From the NCBI GenBank assembly GCA_022709925.1, contig JAKLHX010000003.1, positions 1 through 22,930 of the forward strand: a DNA stretch of 22,930 nt, written 5' to 3'. The position numbers and the translations under genes are program-made. Of the stretch, positions 1 through 6,441 are shown in pieces. The notes beneath the pieces were generated by a model, which worked only from the letters and a program-made list of their open reading frames with translations, was not told where the DNA came from and made no database searches. The first letter of the stretch is position 1. Each line of letters begins with the position of its first letter. This DNA is from Candidatus Margulisiibacteriota bacterium. Lineage in GTDB: Bacteria; Margulisbacteria; WOR-1; JAKLHX01.

Positions 1-2240
1 GGGATCATTACCTCGGGGTGAGGATCGAAACCATTGAGCCTTGCGTCGCAAGCAGCTTCAAAGATCGCGCGAACCTGCATCTTCATGATGTCAGGATACA
101 CGATGCCCAGGCGGATGCCGCGCAAGCCCATCATCGGGTTGCTTTCCCTGAGTACGGAAGCTCTCTTCTTAAGGTCTTCCATGCTGATGTTGAGGGCTTT
201 TGCGATCTCGGCAAGCTTTCCTTCTTCGTGAGGCACGAATTCATGGAGCGGCGGGTCGATAAGCCTTATCGTGACCGGCATGCCGTCCATGGCTTCAAGG
301 GTGGCTTTTATGTCGGACTTCATGAACGGATAAAGCTCTTTAAGTGCGGTCTGTCTTTCTTCAAGAGTCTTTGAAAGGATCATCTTTCTCAAACGGAAAA
401 GCGGTTCGTCGGACCCTTCTCCGTAGAACATATGTTCGATCCTGAAAAGTCCGATGCCTTCCGCGCCGAAGCTTCTGGCAATGGCAGCATCTTTAGGAGT
501 ATCGGCGTTGGTCCTTATCTTCAGCTTTCTTATGCCGTCGCATAGCTTAAGGAAATCGTTCAAAAGTCCGCCTTCCTGGCTTGCGTCTATCATCGGGAGC
601 TGTCCCATATATGCGATCCCTTTGCTTCCGTTCAGCGTTATCCAATCCCCCTCTTTAAGGGTCGTTCCTCCGACAGAGATCGTCTTCTTTACATGGTCTA
701 TGGAAAGGGCTCCGGCGCCTACTATACAGCATTTGCCCCAGCCTCTGGCCACAAGCGCCGCGTGAGAGGTCATTCCGCCTCTTGCGGTAAGGATGGCTTC
801 GGCGGCTCTCATGCCTTCGACGTCTTCCGGATTGGTCTCTTCTCTTACAAGGATGACCTTTTTGCCTTTTTTATTCCATTCGACTGCGTCGCCGGCGGAA
901 AATACGATCATTCCGGATGCGCCTCCCGGTCCTGCGGGGAGACCTTTTACAAAAGGCTTGTTCGCTTTTTCGGCGGCCGGGTCTACGATCGGATGAAGAA
1001 GCTCGTCAAGCTGTGACGGAGTTACTCTCATCACGGCTTCTTCTTTCTTTATCAGCTTTTCTTTGACCATGTCGACAGCCATTTTCACTGCCGCGGGGCC
1101 GTTCCTTTTTCCTATTCTGCACTGGAGCATGAACAAAGTGCCTTTTTCTATGGTGAACTCAATGTCCTGCATGTCGCGATAGTGCTTTTCGAGCCTGTTC
1201 TGTATGGAAAAGAGCTCCTGATAGAGCTTTGGCATGCCTTTTTCAAGACTGACAAGGTCTCTGTTGTGGTCGCTCTTGCTTACCTCGTTGACAGGGGCAG
1301 GGGTCCTGGTCCCTGCGACTACGTCTTCGCCTTGTGCGTTTATAAGATACTCCCCATAGAAATGGTTGTCTCCGTTGCCCGGGTTCCTTGTGAAGGCGAC
1401 TCCGGTGGCACAGTCATTTCCCATATTACCGAAGACCATGGTCTGTACGTTGACGGCCGTTCCCCACTCGTCGGGGATGTTCTCGATCCTTCTGTAAGAG
1501 ATGGCCCTTTTGCCGTTCCATGAAGAGAATACGGCGCTTATACCTCCCCACAGCTGTTCCATATGTTCATCAGGGAAATCTTTTCCGAGCACTGCTTTTA
1601 CTTTTTTCTTGAAAACTTCGCAAAGTTCTTTGAGGTCCTGGGCGGTAAGGTCTGTGTCGGTCTTATAGCCCTTTTTCTCTTTTACTTCGTCCATAAGGCG
1701 GTCTAGCTGTTTTCTTATGCCCATATCGTCTTTAGGTTCTATCCCGGCGGCTTTTTCCATGACGACATCGCTGTACATCATGATGAGCCTTCTATAGGCG
1801 TCGTAAACGAACCTTTCATTTCCGCCGGTCTGTTTGATGAGCCCCGGTATCGTTTTTGACGTAAGCCCTACGTTAAGGACAGTTTCCATCATGCCCGGCA
1901 TTGATTTTCTTGCTCCGGACCTGACAGACACAAGCAGAGGGTTCACGACATCTCCGAACTTCTTGCCCATGATCTTTTCTATCTTTTCAATAGCGGTCTT
2001 TACCTGCGCCGCGAGAGCGGGAGGATATTTTTTCTTGTTCTGGTAGTAATACGTGCAAACCTCGGTCGTGATCGTGAAACCCGGAGGGACCGGAAGCCTT
2101 AATTTCGGGTTCCCCGCCATTTCAGCGAGGTTCGCTCCCTTTCCGCCGAGCAGATTCTTCATTTTTTCGTTGCCGTCAGCCTTGCCTCCTCCGAAAAAAT
2201 ACACGAACTTTTTGGACCCGGAACTCTTTTTAGACGCCAT
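1..2240 (-). CDS. ppdK: Pyruvate, phosphate dikinase (3' end beyond window)
   Basis: PPDK interconverts pyruvate + ATP + Pi and PEP + AMP + PPi in the cytoplasm, linking glycolysis and gluconeogenesis. The frame stays open from the ATG at 2240 to the window edge, giving 746 codons of an expected roughly 880-910. The N-terminal ATP-grasp part is recognisable (LLGGKGANLAEMA, then VRSGARKSMPGMMETVLN). The phosphohistidine domain carries GGMTSHAALVARGWGKCC with the catalytic His near residue 493. The start of the PEP/pyruvate barrel follows (GAEGIGLFRIEHMF, SNPMMGLRGIRLG), and the last visible residues HPEVMIP fit the family. The gene begins with a short Lys/Ser tail (MASKKSSGSKK). An AGGAAG ribosome site sits 7 nt before the ATG and a promoter is visible upstream. 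Identification is secure; only the C-terminal barrel is missing. Confidence 0.97.
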   Translation of the reverse strand, partial: MASKKSSGSKKFVYFFGGGKADGNEKMKNLLGGKGANLAEMAGNPKLRLPVPPGFTITTEVCTYYYQNKKKYPPALAAQVKTAIEKIEKIMGKKFGDVVNPLLVSVRSGARKSMPGMMETVLNVGLTSKTIPGLIKQTGGNERFVYDAYRRLIMMYSDVVMEKAAGIEPKDDMGIRKQLDRLMDEVKEKKGYKTDTDLTAQDLKELCEVFKKKVKAVLGKDFPDEHMEQLWGGISAVFSSWNGKRAISYRRIENIPDEWGTAVNVQTMVFGNMGNDCATGVAFTRNPGNGDNHFYGEYLINAQGEDVVAGTRTPAPVNEVSKSDHNRDLVSLEKGMPKLYQELFSIQNRLEKHYRDMQDIEFTIEKGTLFMLQCRIGKRNGPAAVKMAVDMVKEKLIKKEEAVMRVTPSQLDELLHPIVDPAAEKANKPFVKGLPAGPGGASGMIVFSAGDAVEWNKKGKKVILVREETNPEDVEGMRAAEAILTARGGMTSHAALVARGWGKCCIVGAGALSIDHVKKTISVGGTTLKEGDWITLNGSKGIAYMGQLPMIDASQEGGLLNDFLKLCDGIRKLKIRTNADTPKDAAIARSFGAEGIGLFRIEHMFYGEGSDEPLFRLRKMILSKTLEERQTALKELYPFMKSDIKATLEAMDGMPVTIRLIDPPLHEFVPHEEGKLAEIAKALNISMEDLKKRASVLRESNPMMGLRGIRLGIVYPDIMKMQVRAIFEAACDARLNGFDPHPEVMI

Positions 2241-2311
2241 GATGTCTTCCTTTCTTTGTTTTTCCCCTGGGGGTTTTTATCCGCGTTGATGCGTTGTTCC
2301 CGAACGTCCCT

Positions 2312-2337
2312 ATTATAACACATATTATGTGCGTCAA
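2312..2337 (-). promoter_or_regulatory. ppdK promoter with operator-like palindrome
   Basis: On the minus strand an extended -10, TGTTATAAT (core 2317-2312), lies about 70 nt before the ppdK start. TTGACG (2337-2332) lies only 14 nt further upstream, short for a sigma-70 spacer, so the extended -10 may do most of the work. The spacer is filled by a perfect inverted repeat CACATA-A-TATGTG (2319-2331), in the position of a repressor operator. The boxes are seen directly; regulation is inferred. Confidence 0.6.
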
Positions 2338-2345
2338 TAGGAGGG

Positions 2346-2365
2346 CCTGCCTGCCGGCAGGCAGG
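2346..2365. repeat. 20-nt perfect palindrome, copy 1
   Basis: CCTGCCTGCCGGCAGGCAGG is self-complementary over its full 20 nt and is identical to the copy at 2573-2592. It lies just upstream of the ppdK promoter. It resembles short REP-like palindromes dispersed in many candidate-phylum genomes. No transposase is in the window. Confidence 0.85.
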
Positions 2366-2404
2366 GCTTGACAAGAGCTTGACACGGAAGCAGGCTAATG
2401 GCAC

Positions 2405-2423
2405 GGACCGATTTCATCGGTCC
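2405..2423. repeat. Short perfect hairpin
   Basis: GGACCGAT-TTC-ATCGGTCC forms an 8-bp stem with a 3-nt loop. No T-tract follows on either strand, so it is not a standard intrinsic terminator. It abuts the larger inverted repeat at 2425 and is probably part of the same repeat-rich spacer. Confidence 0.55.
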
Positions 2424-2424
2424 T

Positions 2425-2502
2425 ACGGCACGCTTACGCTACAGCTTACGGTTTAAAGCTATCCGGAGCCGTTAGCTGTAGCGAACGAAGAGAGCGTGCC
2501 GT
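2425..2502. repeat. Long imperfect inverted repeat (REP/MITE-like)
   Basis: The outer arms ACGGCACGCT (2425-2434) and AGCGTGCCGT (2493-2502) are perfectly complementary. The inner arms CGCTACAGCTTACGG (2437-2451) and CCGTTAGCTGTAGCG (2469-2483) pair over 15 nt with one mismatch around a 17-nt loop. It could fold into a cruciform or RNA stem of about 78 nt. It has no coding capacity. The 2241-2557 gap between ppdK and the tRNA-like sequences contains this element, the ppdK promoter, one palindrome and a short hairpin, and no gene. Confidence 0.7.
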
Positions 2503-2537
2503 AAGCCGTTGTGTAGAAAACCCATCATCATGAGTTG

Positions 2538-2546
2538 TGATAAAAT
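2538..2546 (+). promoter_or_regulatory. Possible extended -10 upstream of tRNA-like copy
   Basis: TGATAAAAT ends 11 nt before the first tRNA-like sequence (2558). No convincing -35 box is seen. The spacing suits a tRNA promoter, but the downstream copy is broken. Confidence 0.35.
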
Positions 2547-2557
2547 AGAACTGTTGT

Positions 2558-2630
2558 GGGCCTGTGGCTCAACCTGCCTGCCGGCAGGCAGGTTGGTAGA
2601 GCAGTCGCCGCGGTGACGGGTTGGGGGTCG
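2558..2630 (+). pseudogene. Broken tRNA with a palindrome inserted in the D-loop
   Basis: The 5' part matches the intact tRNA-Ala at 2712: acceptor strand GGGCCTG, TG, D-stem GCTC/GAGC and the D-loop, identical except that the 20-nt palindrome sits between AA and TTGGTA. The anticodon arm differs (GTCGC/GTGAC) and has only a 4-nt CGCG loop instead of 7. The variable loop and 5' T-stem (GGGTTGGGGG) are kept, but the T-loop, 3' T-stem and 3' acceptor strand are gone. The 5 nt before both copies (GTTGT) also match, pointing to a local duplication followed by insertion and decay. A functional tRNA is very unlikely. Confidence 0.75.
2573..2592. repeat. 20-nt perfect palindrome, copy 2, inside a tRNA D-loop
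   Basis: Identical to copy 1 at 2346-2365. Comparison with the intact tRNA-Ala shows a clean insertion in the D-loop: GCTCAA and TTGGTAGAGC flank it and rejoin exactly to the intact sequence. No target-site duplication is evident. Confidence 0.85.
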
Positions 2631-2655
2631 GTTAGAAGCCTTTAATGGCAAGGTT

Positions 2656-2711
2656 CTTTTTTACTTTTAGCTTTTGACTTTTTACTTACGCTGAGCGAGT
2701 CGAAGCGTTGT
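2656..2711. other. T-rich spacer between the two tRNA copies
   Basis: The stretch 2656-2687 is low-complexity, with repeated TTTTTACTT/CTTTT units. It is followed by CTGAGCGAGTCGAAG, another short motif that looks repeat-derived. No reading frame or RNA was recognised. Confidence 0.35.
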
Positions 2712-2784
2712 GGGCCTGTGGCTCAATTGGTAGAGCACTAGCATGGCATGCTAGGGGTTGGGGGTTCGAGTCCCCCCAGGTCCA
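2712..2784 (+). tRNA. tRNA-Ala (anticodon GGC)
   Basis: A full cloverleaf can be drawn: acceptor GGGCCTG/CAGGTCC with one G-U pair, D-stem GCTC/GAGC with loop AATTGGTA, and anticodon stem CTAGC/GCTAG with loop ATGGCAT giving anticodon GGC. The variable loop is GGGTT and the T-stem GGGGG/CCCCC has loop TTCGAGT. The discriminator base is A, and CCA is not encoded, so it must be added after transcription. Length is 73 nt. Confidence 0.95.
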
Positions 2785-2863
2785 GTTTCAAAAAGCTGCG
2801 CGAGGAAAAGCGAGCGACACTCCCGCCCGGTGCGGGATGAGCGAGCGTCAGGCAAAATGCCAT

Positions 2864-2917
2864 GGCCCGTAGCCGGTCGCCCAGGCGACCGCGAAGGCCG
2901 AGCCCCCCCCGGGTCCA
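2864..2917 (+). pseudogene. Probable degenerate tRNA remnant
   Basis: The 3' end CGAG-CCCCC-C-CGGGTCC-A mirrors the T-loop, 3' T-stem, acceptor strand and discriminator of a tRNA, much like the intact copy's CGAGTCCCCCCAGGTCCA. The 5' part GGCCCGTAGC resembles an acceptor strand and D-stem start. The middle is shortened to a GC-rich hairpin (CGGTCGCC-CA-GGCGACCG, 2874-2891), so no cloverleaf is possible. Upstream, 2821-2837 forms another hairpin (TCCCGC-CCGGT-GCGGGA) flanked by direct repeats GCGAGCG at 2810 and 2841. The 252-nt gap 2785-3036 otherwise holds only the next gene's promoter. Confidence 0.45.
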
Positions 2918-2941
2918 TAAAATTTGCTTCTCAAATTTTAT
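2917..2941. terminator. AT-rich perfect hairpin
   Basis: ATAAAATTTG-CTTCT-CAAATTTTAT is a perfect 10-bp stem with a 5-nt loop, directly after the tRNA-like 3' end. It may end tRNA transcription or process its 3' side. It lacks a separate GC-rich stem plus T-tract, so the terminator call is tentative. Confidence 0.4.
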
Positions 2942-2977
2942 CCTTCTAACAGTGGAATCAAACATGTCTTTTAGTGA

Positions 2978-3006
2978 TTGACTATTGCTGAAATCCTAGT
3001 TATTAT
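2978..3006 (+). promoter_or_regulatory. Promoter of the small secreted protein gene
   Basis: TTGACT (2978-2983), a 17-nt spacer and TATTAT (3001-3006) form a good sigma-70-type promoter. The start site would be near 3013, giving a leader of about 24 nt that includes the AAGGAG ribosome site at 3024-3029. Confidence 0.65.
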
Positions 3007-3036
3007 TAACCGATACTTATCAGAAGGAGAAATCTA

Positions 3037-3279
3037 ATGAAAAAGTTGCTTCTCTCGTTTCTCTTGCTCATTGTGTTGTCTGCTTCTGCATTTGCTGGGT
3101 ATGTTAGCGGGCATTACAGGTCAAGCGGGACCTATGTCCAGCCATATTACAGATCGGAATCTAATTACACTGTTAGGGATAACTACTCGTATAAAGGGAA
3201 TATCAACCCATATACGGGATCAACGGGAAGCAACTATTATAGGCACAGCCCAACAAGTGATTATTATAGAGGGTATTAG
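3037..3279 (+). CDS. Small secreted Tyr/Ser-rich protein
   Basis: An 80-residue precursor with a clear Sec signal peptide (MKKLL, a hydrophobic Leu/Ile core, then ASAFA before GYV). The mature part of about 60 residues is rich in Tyr, Ser, Gly and Arg. It contains SGHYRSSGTYVQPYYRS and KGNINPYTG, which I recognise as the repeated pattern of a widespread but uncharacterised bacterial family (YxRxDGTYVxPHxR ... GNVNPYTG). An AAGGAG site 7 nt before the ATG fixes the start. The lipoprotein gene follows after 15 nt, so the two probably share a transcript. Exported location is well supported; function is unknown. Confidence 0.85.
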   Translation: MKKLLLSFLLLIVLSASAFAGYVSGHYRSSGTYVQPYYRSESNYTVRDNYSYKGNINPYTGSTGSNYYRHSPTSDYYRGY

Positions 3280-3294
3280 AAGCCTAAAGTTTTT

Positions 3295-4077
3295 ATGCTG
3301 AAGCCATCTTGGTTAGTATTTTTAATCGTTATTCCTATATCGCTTGTTTTGCTTTCAGGGTGTAAGGTAAAAGATGCCAAAGAAACAACCATGGTTTGTT
3401 ACTCATACGACATATCTTCAGATGAGGATTATTTAACGCTCTTTTCTCGAGTTTTTGATGATAGATCTGTTTATGTGAAATTCCGAGAAGATAAGACCTT
3501 TGGTAATATGATTTTGGCTATGGGGCAAGCATATGAAGCTTCAAAGCCCGATTATACAGCATCGACGAAAGTGAAAGAGACATACTCTGGTTACGATATA
3601 GAAACGCAATATACCAAGACGCCTAAATACGATTACACCGCATATATTGGAAGAAATGAAGATTTGGGGGAAATCAGAGTTGATTTAGTTGATGATTTAT
3701 TGCTTTATTCAGCCCAGGTATCACAAATGTATAAAGAAAGACCAAAAGGTTGGAGAGAAGACATCTCAAATACAATGATGCAGCTCAAAAATAGGAGGCA
3801 AAAATCGTCGAAAGGGACAACTCTATTTCATATATATACGAATTTTAGGCTAACAGAAGGAGCAGACAAATTTATCCAAGATAACATCTTCCTTGATGAT
3901 ATGTATGGTAATAGGTATAAAGCGACTAATGTAATAATAAATAGTGAGAGTGACGCTTTTGTTTATTACCCGTATAAAATATCCAAGAAAGATGATTATG
4001 TAAGTATGTTTGCCTACAACATACTAGGCCAAGGCGATCATTCTTTTACTTGGAACTTTGTTAATCACAAGGAATAA
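3295..4077 (+). CDS. Lipoprotein of unknown function
   Basis: 260 residues with a lipoprotein signal: a hydrophobic stretch from about residue 6 to 20, then lipobox L20-S21-G22-C23, so Cys23 would be lipidated after cleavage. The remainder is hydrophilic and Tyr/Asp-rich. Its last 80 residues (from about LFHIYTNF on) look like a beta-rich domain, but I cannot assign a family. The base composition is more AT-rich than the neighbouring housekeeping genes, and no clear Shine-Dalgarno precedes the ATG. Translation may be coupled to the secreted-protein gene ending 15 nt upstream. This looks like accessory cargo next to the tRNA cluster. Confidence 0.75.
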   Translation: MLKPSWLVFLIVIPISLVLLSGCKVKDAKETTMVCYSYDISSDEDYLTLFSRVFDDRSVYVKFREDKTFGNMILAMGQAYEASKPDYTASTKVKETYSGYDIETQYTKTPKYDYTAYIGRNEDLGEIRVDLVDDLLLYSAQVSQMYKERPKGWREDISNTMMQLKNRRQKSSKGTTLFHIYTNFRLTEGADKFIQDNIFLDDMYGNRYKATNVIINSESDAFVYYPYKISKKDDYVSMFAYNILGQGDHSFTWNFVNHKE

Positions 4078-4101
4078 ATATCTTTGCTGCCTTTTCTATT
4101 G

Positions 4102-4124
4102 TTTTTGGCGGTTTTCGCCTAAAA
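4102..4124. other. Hairpin in intergenic spacer
   Basis: GGCG-GTTTT-CGCC (4107-4119) is extended by TTTT/AAAA across one T-T mismatch. It lies 24 nt after the lipoprotein stop. No T-tract follows on the plus strand, so termination is uncertain. Further on, AACCTA-AAAC-TAGGTT (4164-4179) is a second weak hairpin followed by one more T. Confidence 0.35.
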
Positions 4125-4207
4125 CTCCAACACAATGAGACTATGCTGAGACTGGCTGAAACTAACCTAAAACTAGGTTTTCACGAGGAGAACAATTATT
4201 TTTAGCG

Positions 4208-4216
4208 TGATATAAT
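4208..4216 (+). promoter_or_regulatory. Extended -10 upstream of the GIY-YIG gene
   Basis: TGATATAAT is a consensus extended -10. Transcription would start near 4223, leaving a leader of about 11 nt and no Shine-Dalgarno before the ATG at 4234. A tiny overlapping frame (ATG 4221 to TAA 4244, 7 residues) starts right at the predicted start site. Confidence 0.6.
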
Positions 4217-4233
4217 TTGCATGACTAATAAAA

Positions 4234-4596
4234 ATGCACGATAAACGTTCCGAACTCAAACGATCCTATAAAGAAAATCCCCCTTTGGCCGGGATATTCA
4301 AGATAACGAATAAAGCGAACGGGAAGATATATATAGATAAAGGGCTGAATGTTCAGGGGGTCTTAAACCGCCAGGAATTCCAGCTGAAGAACGGGTCGCA
4401 TAAGAACGAAGAGCTGCTTTTGGATTGGAAAAAATTCGGTCCGGAGAATTTTACGTTCGAGGTAATAGATAACTTGAAACCGTCGGACAACCCGTCATTT
4501 GACATAAATACCGAGCTTTCCGACCTGGAGTCGGTCTGGCTCAACGAGCTGTCCCCGTATGGGGAAAAAGGGTACAATATCCCATCAAGGGAATAA
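4234..4596 (+). CDS. GIY-YIG-like nuclease-fold protein, diverged motif
   Basis: 120 residues resembling short stand-alone GIY-YIG proteins: a Lys-rich N-terminus, PPLAGIFKITNKANGKIYID, NRQEFQLKNGSHKNEELLLDW, FGPENFTFEVID, and a C-terminal DLESVWLNELSPYGEKGYN holding the usual acidic position. The two name motifs read GIF and YID rather than GIY and YIG, so the first Tyr and the second Gly are replaced. The Arg of NR and the C-terminal Glu are present. It may be a weak or altered nuclease, or only a nucleic-acid binder. Its 3' end overlaps the convergent phosphoesterase gene by 12 nt. The start rests on the frame and the upstream -10. Confidence 0.75.
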   Translation: MHDKRSELKRSYKENPPLAGIFKITNKANGKIYIDKGLNVQGVLNRQEFQLKNGSHKNEELLLDWKKFGPENFTFEVIDNLKPSDNPSFDINTELSDLESVWLNELSPYGEKGYNIPSRE

Positions 4597-6327
4597 GCTC
4601 TTCATCTTAGCGGTCATATCACGACTCAATCTTTTTACTAACTCCGCATTGTACGAACCGGTCGGCATCGGCTTTATAGTCGGATCTTTGGTCGGATTGT
4701 TGTTATATATATCGATGTTTACTATTTGTTGTGCAGCCACAGCATATTTGCGTGATACCGCGGCGGGGGTCCCGTCTTTGACCGAAGGATCGACATTTAC
4801 GATGTTGATAGAGATAGTATTATCGCTATTCAGAAAGATCTCGAAAGTACGGAACTGCTGTGGGAAATCACGGAGCGATGCGGTTTCAACCTCCCAGAAA
4901 CCTTTTTCGGGAGCATTGACCGGGTCAGGCGATATAAAAGCTTTCACGGTATTTAAATGGCGATGACCTGATATCCACATCAATAAATTTGGATGGCTAT
5001 GAAGTTCAGCGACCAGTTCCGGCAGTGTCACCGCATTTTTGGGATCGGTCCACCAGCCCATTTCAGACCTGGGCGCCGTCACTTCTACGCTTATCGGTAC
5101 ATGCGCGGCGATTATCATGAGCTGTCCGGTGCTGTCACCTTCGCTAAGTTCTTTTTTTAGCCAATCCCAGCGTTCCTTGTCAAGAAAGCCGTGTCCATGT
5201 ATGTCGTAAGAACCATCGTTGTCGTTTTGGGTATTATCAAGGACGATGACCTTGATCGGTACGGATGATCTCGGAACAAAGCTGTAACATGCAAAGCCCT
5301 TTTCGGCATCTGCCAGGTTAAATCCGTGACCTACAGGAGTTGAAGTCGTGTTGAAAAACTCTTTCATCCATTCTGTCCTATAAAGTGAACGGCGGTCAGG
5401 ATCAGCCGCGACCTTTGGCGGGCTGCTGAAATTCCCGACTGGCCCTGCTTTTATTATGTCGCCGTAAGGGGTCAAGCCGTCGATCACACCCATATAATAA
5501 TCGTGGCTGTTTAAACCTGCAGGGTTTCTCAGGATATCTCCCATTGCGATGACTTCGTCTGATGTATAGGACTGCCGGAGATCTTTCCTGATATTGTCCA
5601 CAAGGACCGAACCGAGCCAGAAATGATCGTGGTTCCCGATAGTCTGATACCAAGGGATCGACTTATCAAGACCCGCGGCCTTGAAAGGTCTCTGATATTC
5701 GATCGTGTCTGCTCCGAGATGAGCGCCGGAACTCGGAGTGATGACTTTGCCGTCAAGCACATCGATATACCATCTCGTTTCGTTGTACTGCGTGCTGTTG
5801 GCGGCATCGCCCAGAGAGATCCCAAAATCAAACGGATTCTTCTTGTGAAGGGCATTTGCCGTCTGGACAGCGGCATCCAGTACATGCGTTGAGTACAGCA
5901 TGACGCCTGATTGCAGCGAAGCGCTGATACCCATCGTATTGTAGAGGCGCGAAAGATATATCCCCTGATTCGGGGATTCTTTGTCGGTGATATGGATATC
6001 GCTTATGGTAAAGAAATTCAGGAGCTTAGCTTTTTTGGTGGCTGCCGCTGCGTCATAGCCGCTTTCCATTATGTCTGTCCGTTTTTCTAAAAGGGCAGGG
6101 GCGCCGAACGTCCATGCCCCGTATCCGTATCGGTCATATTTTGATACTTCATCAAGACGCAATTCCTTTGCAGGTCTTGCTCCCGGCACGATCGTCCTCT
6201 CAAGAGTCGTATGAACATCCGGATCGATAGGGTATCCTTTGGGTTCGGAGTATCCCGCCGAAGATAGGACCAATATGCTAAATAGAACAGAGAAACAGGA
6301 CTTTTTATGCCAGCAAGATGGTTTCAT
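4585..6327 (-). CDS. Secreted calcineurin-like metallophosphoesterase (RPA4764-like)
   Basis: A 580-residue precursor with a basic N-terminus and hydrophobic core (residues about 11-24), so probably exported. The calcineurin-type metal motifs occur in order: FFTISDIH (D110, H112), SLGDAANSTQ (D174, N177), TIGNHDH (N232, H233), IIAAHVPI, and WISGHRHLN near residue 460. The N-terminal TLERTIVPG...KYDRYGYGAW segment recalls the RPA4764-type subfamily of large secreted metallophosphoesterases. The substrate is unknown. AAAGGAG precedes the ATG by 7 nt. It is divergent from the beta-barrel gene and converges on the GIY-YIG gene. Confidence 0.88.
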   Translation of the reverse strand: MKPSCWHKKSCFSVLFSILVLSSAGYSEPKGYPIDPDVHTTLERTIVPGARPAKELRLDEVSKYDRYGYGAWTFGAPALLEKRTDIMESGYDAAAATKKAKLLNFFTISDIHITDKESPNQGIYLSRLYNTMGISASLQSGVMLYSTHVLDAAVQTANALHKKNPFDFGISLGDAANSTQYNETRWYIDVLDGKVITPSSGAHLGADTIEYQRPFKAAGLDKSIPWYQTIGNHDHFWLGSVLVDNIRKDLRQSYTSDEVIAMGDILRNPAGLNSHDYYMGVIDGLTPYGDIIKAGPVGNFSSPPKVAADPDRRSLYRTEWMKEFFNTTSTPVGHGFNLADAEKGFACYSFVPRSSVPIKVIVLDNTQNDNDGSYDIHGHGFLDKERWDWLKKELSEGDSTGQLMIIAAHVPISVEVTAPRSEMGWWTDPKNAVTLPELVAELHSHPNLLMWISGHRHLNTVKAFISPDPVNAPEKGFWEVETASLRDFPQQFRTFEIFLNSDNTISINIVNVDPSVKDGTPAAVSRKYAVAAQQIVNIDIYNNNPTKDPTIKPMPTGSYNAELVKRLSRDMTAKMKSLFP

Positions 6328-6393
6328 GGAGTGTCTCCTTTGTTTTAATTCTCCGGTTAGAATGACTTCACAATTCTAGCACAGATCAAGAAA

Positions 6394-6422
6394 TTGAAAT
6401 AAGACCGGCTTCTTGTTATACT
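6394..6422 (+). promoter_or_regulatory. Promoter of the outer-membrane-like protein gene
   Basis: TTGAAA (6394-6399), a 17-nt spacer ending TGT, and TATACT (6417-6422) form a strong promoter. The predicted start is near 6429, giving a leader of about 13 nt holding the AAAGGAG site. The divergent phosphoesterase gene shares this 114-nt intergenic region; no clear promoter was seen for it. Confidence 0.72.
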
Positions 6423-6441
6423 ACCCACAAAGGAGAAACAA

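Noticed and set aside
18..2404. Numerous open frames in the plus strand and one minus-strand frame across 2159-2404
   Set aside because: They are shadows of ppdK or run through the promoter and palindrome; none has family features.
2346..2592. CRISPR array from the two identical palindromes
   Set aside because: Only two copies about 207 nt apart, no regular spacers and no cas genes.
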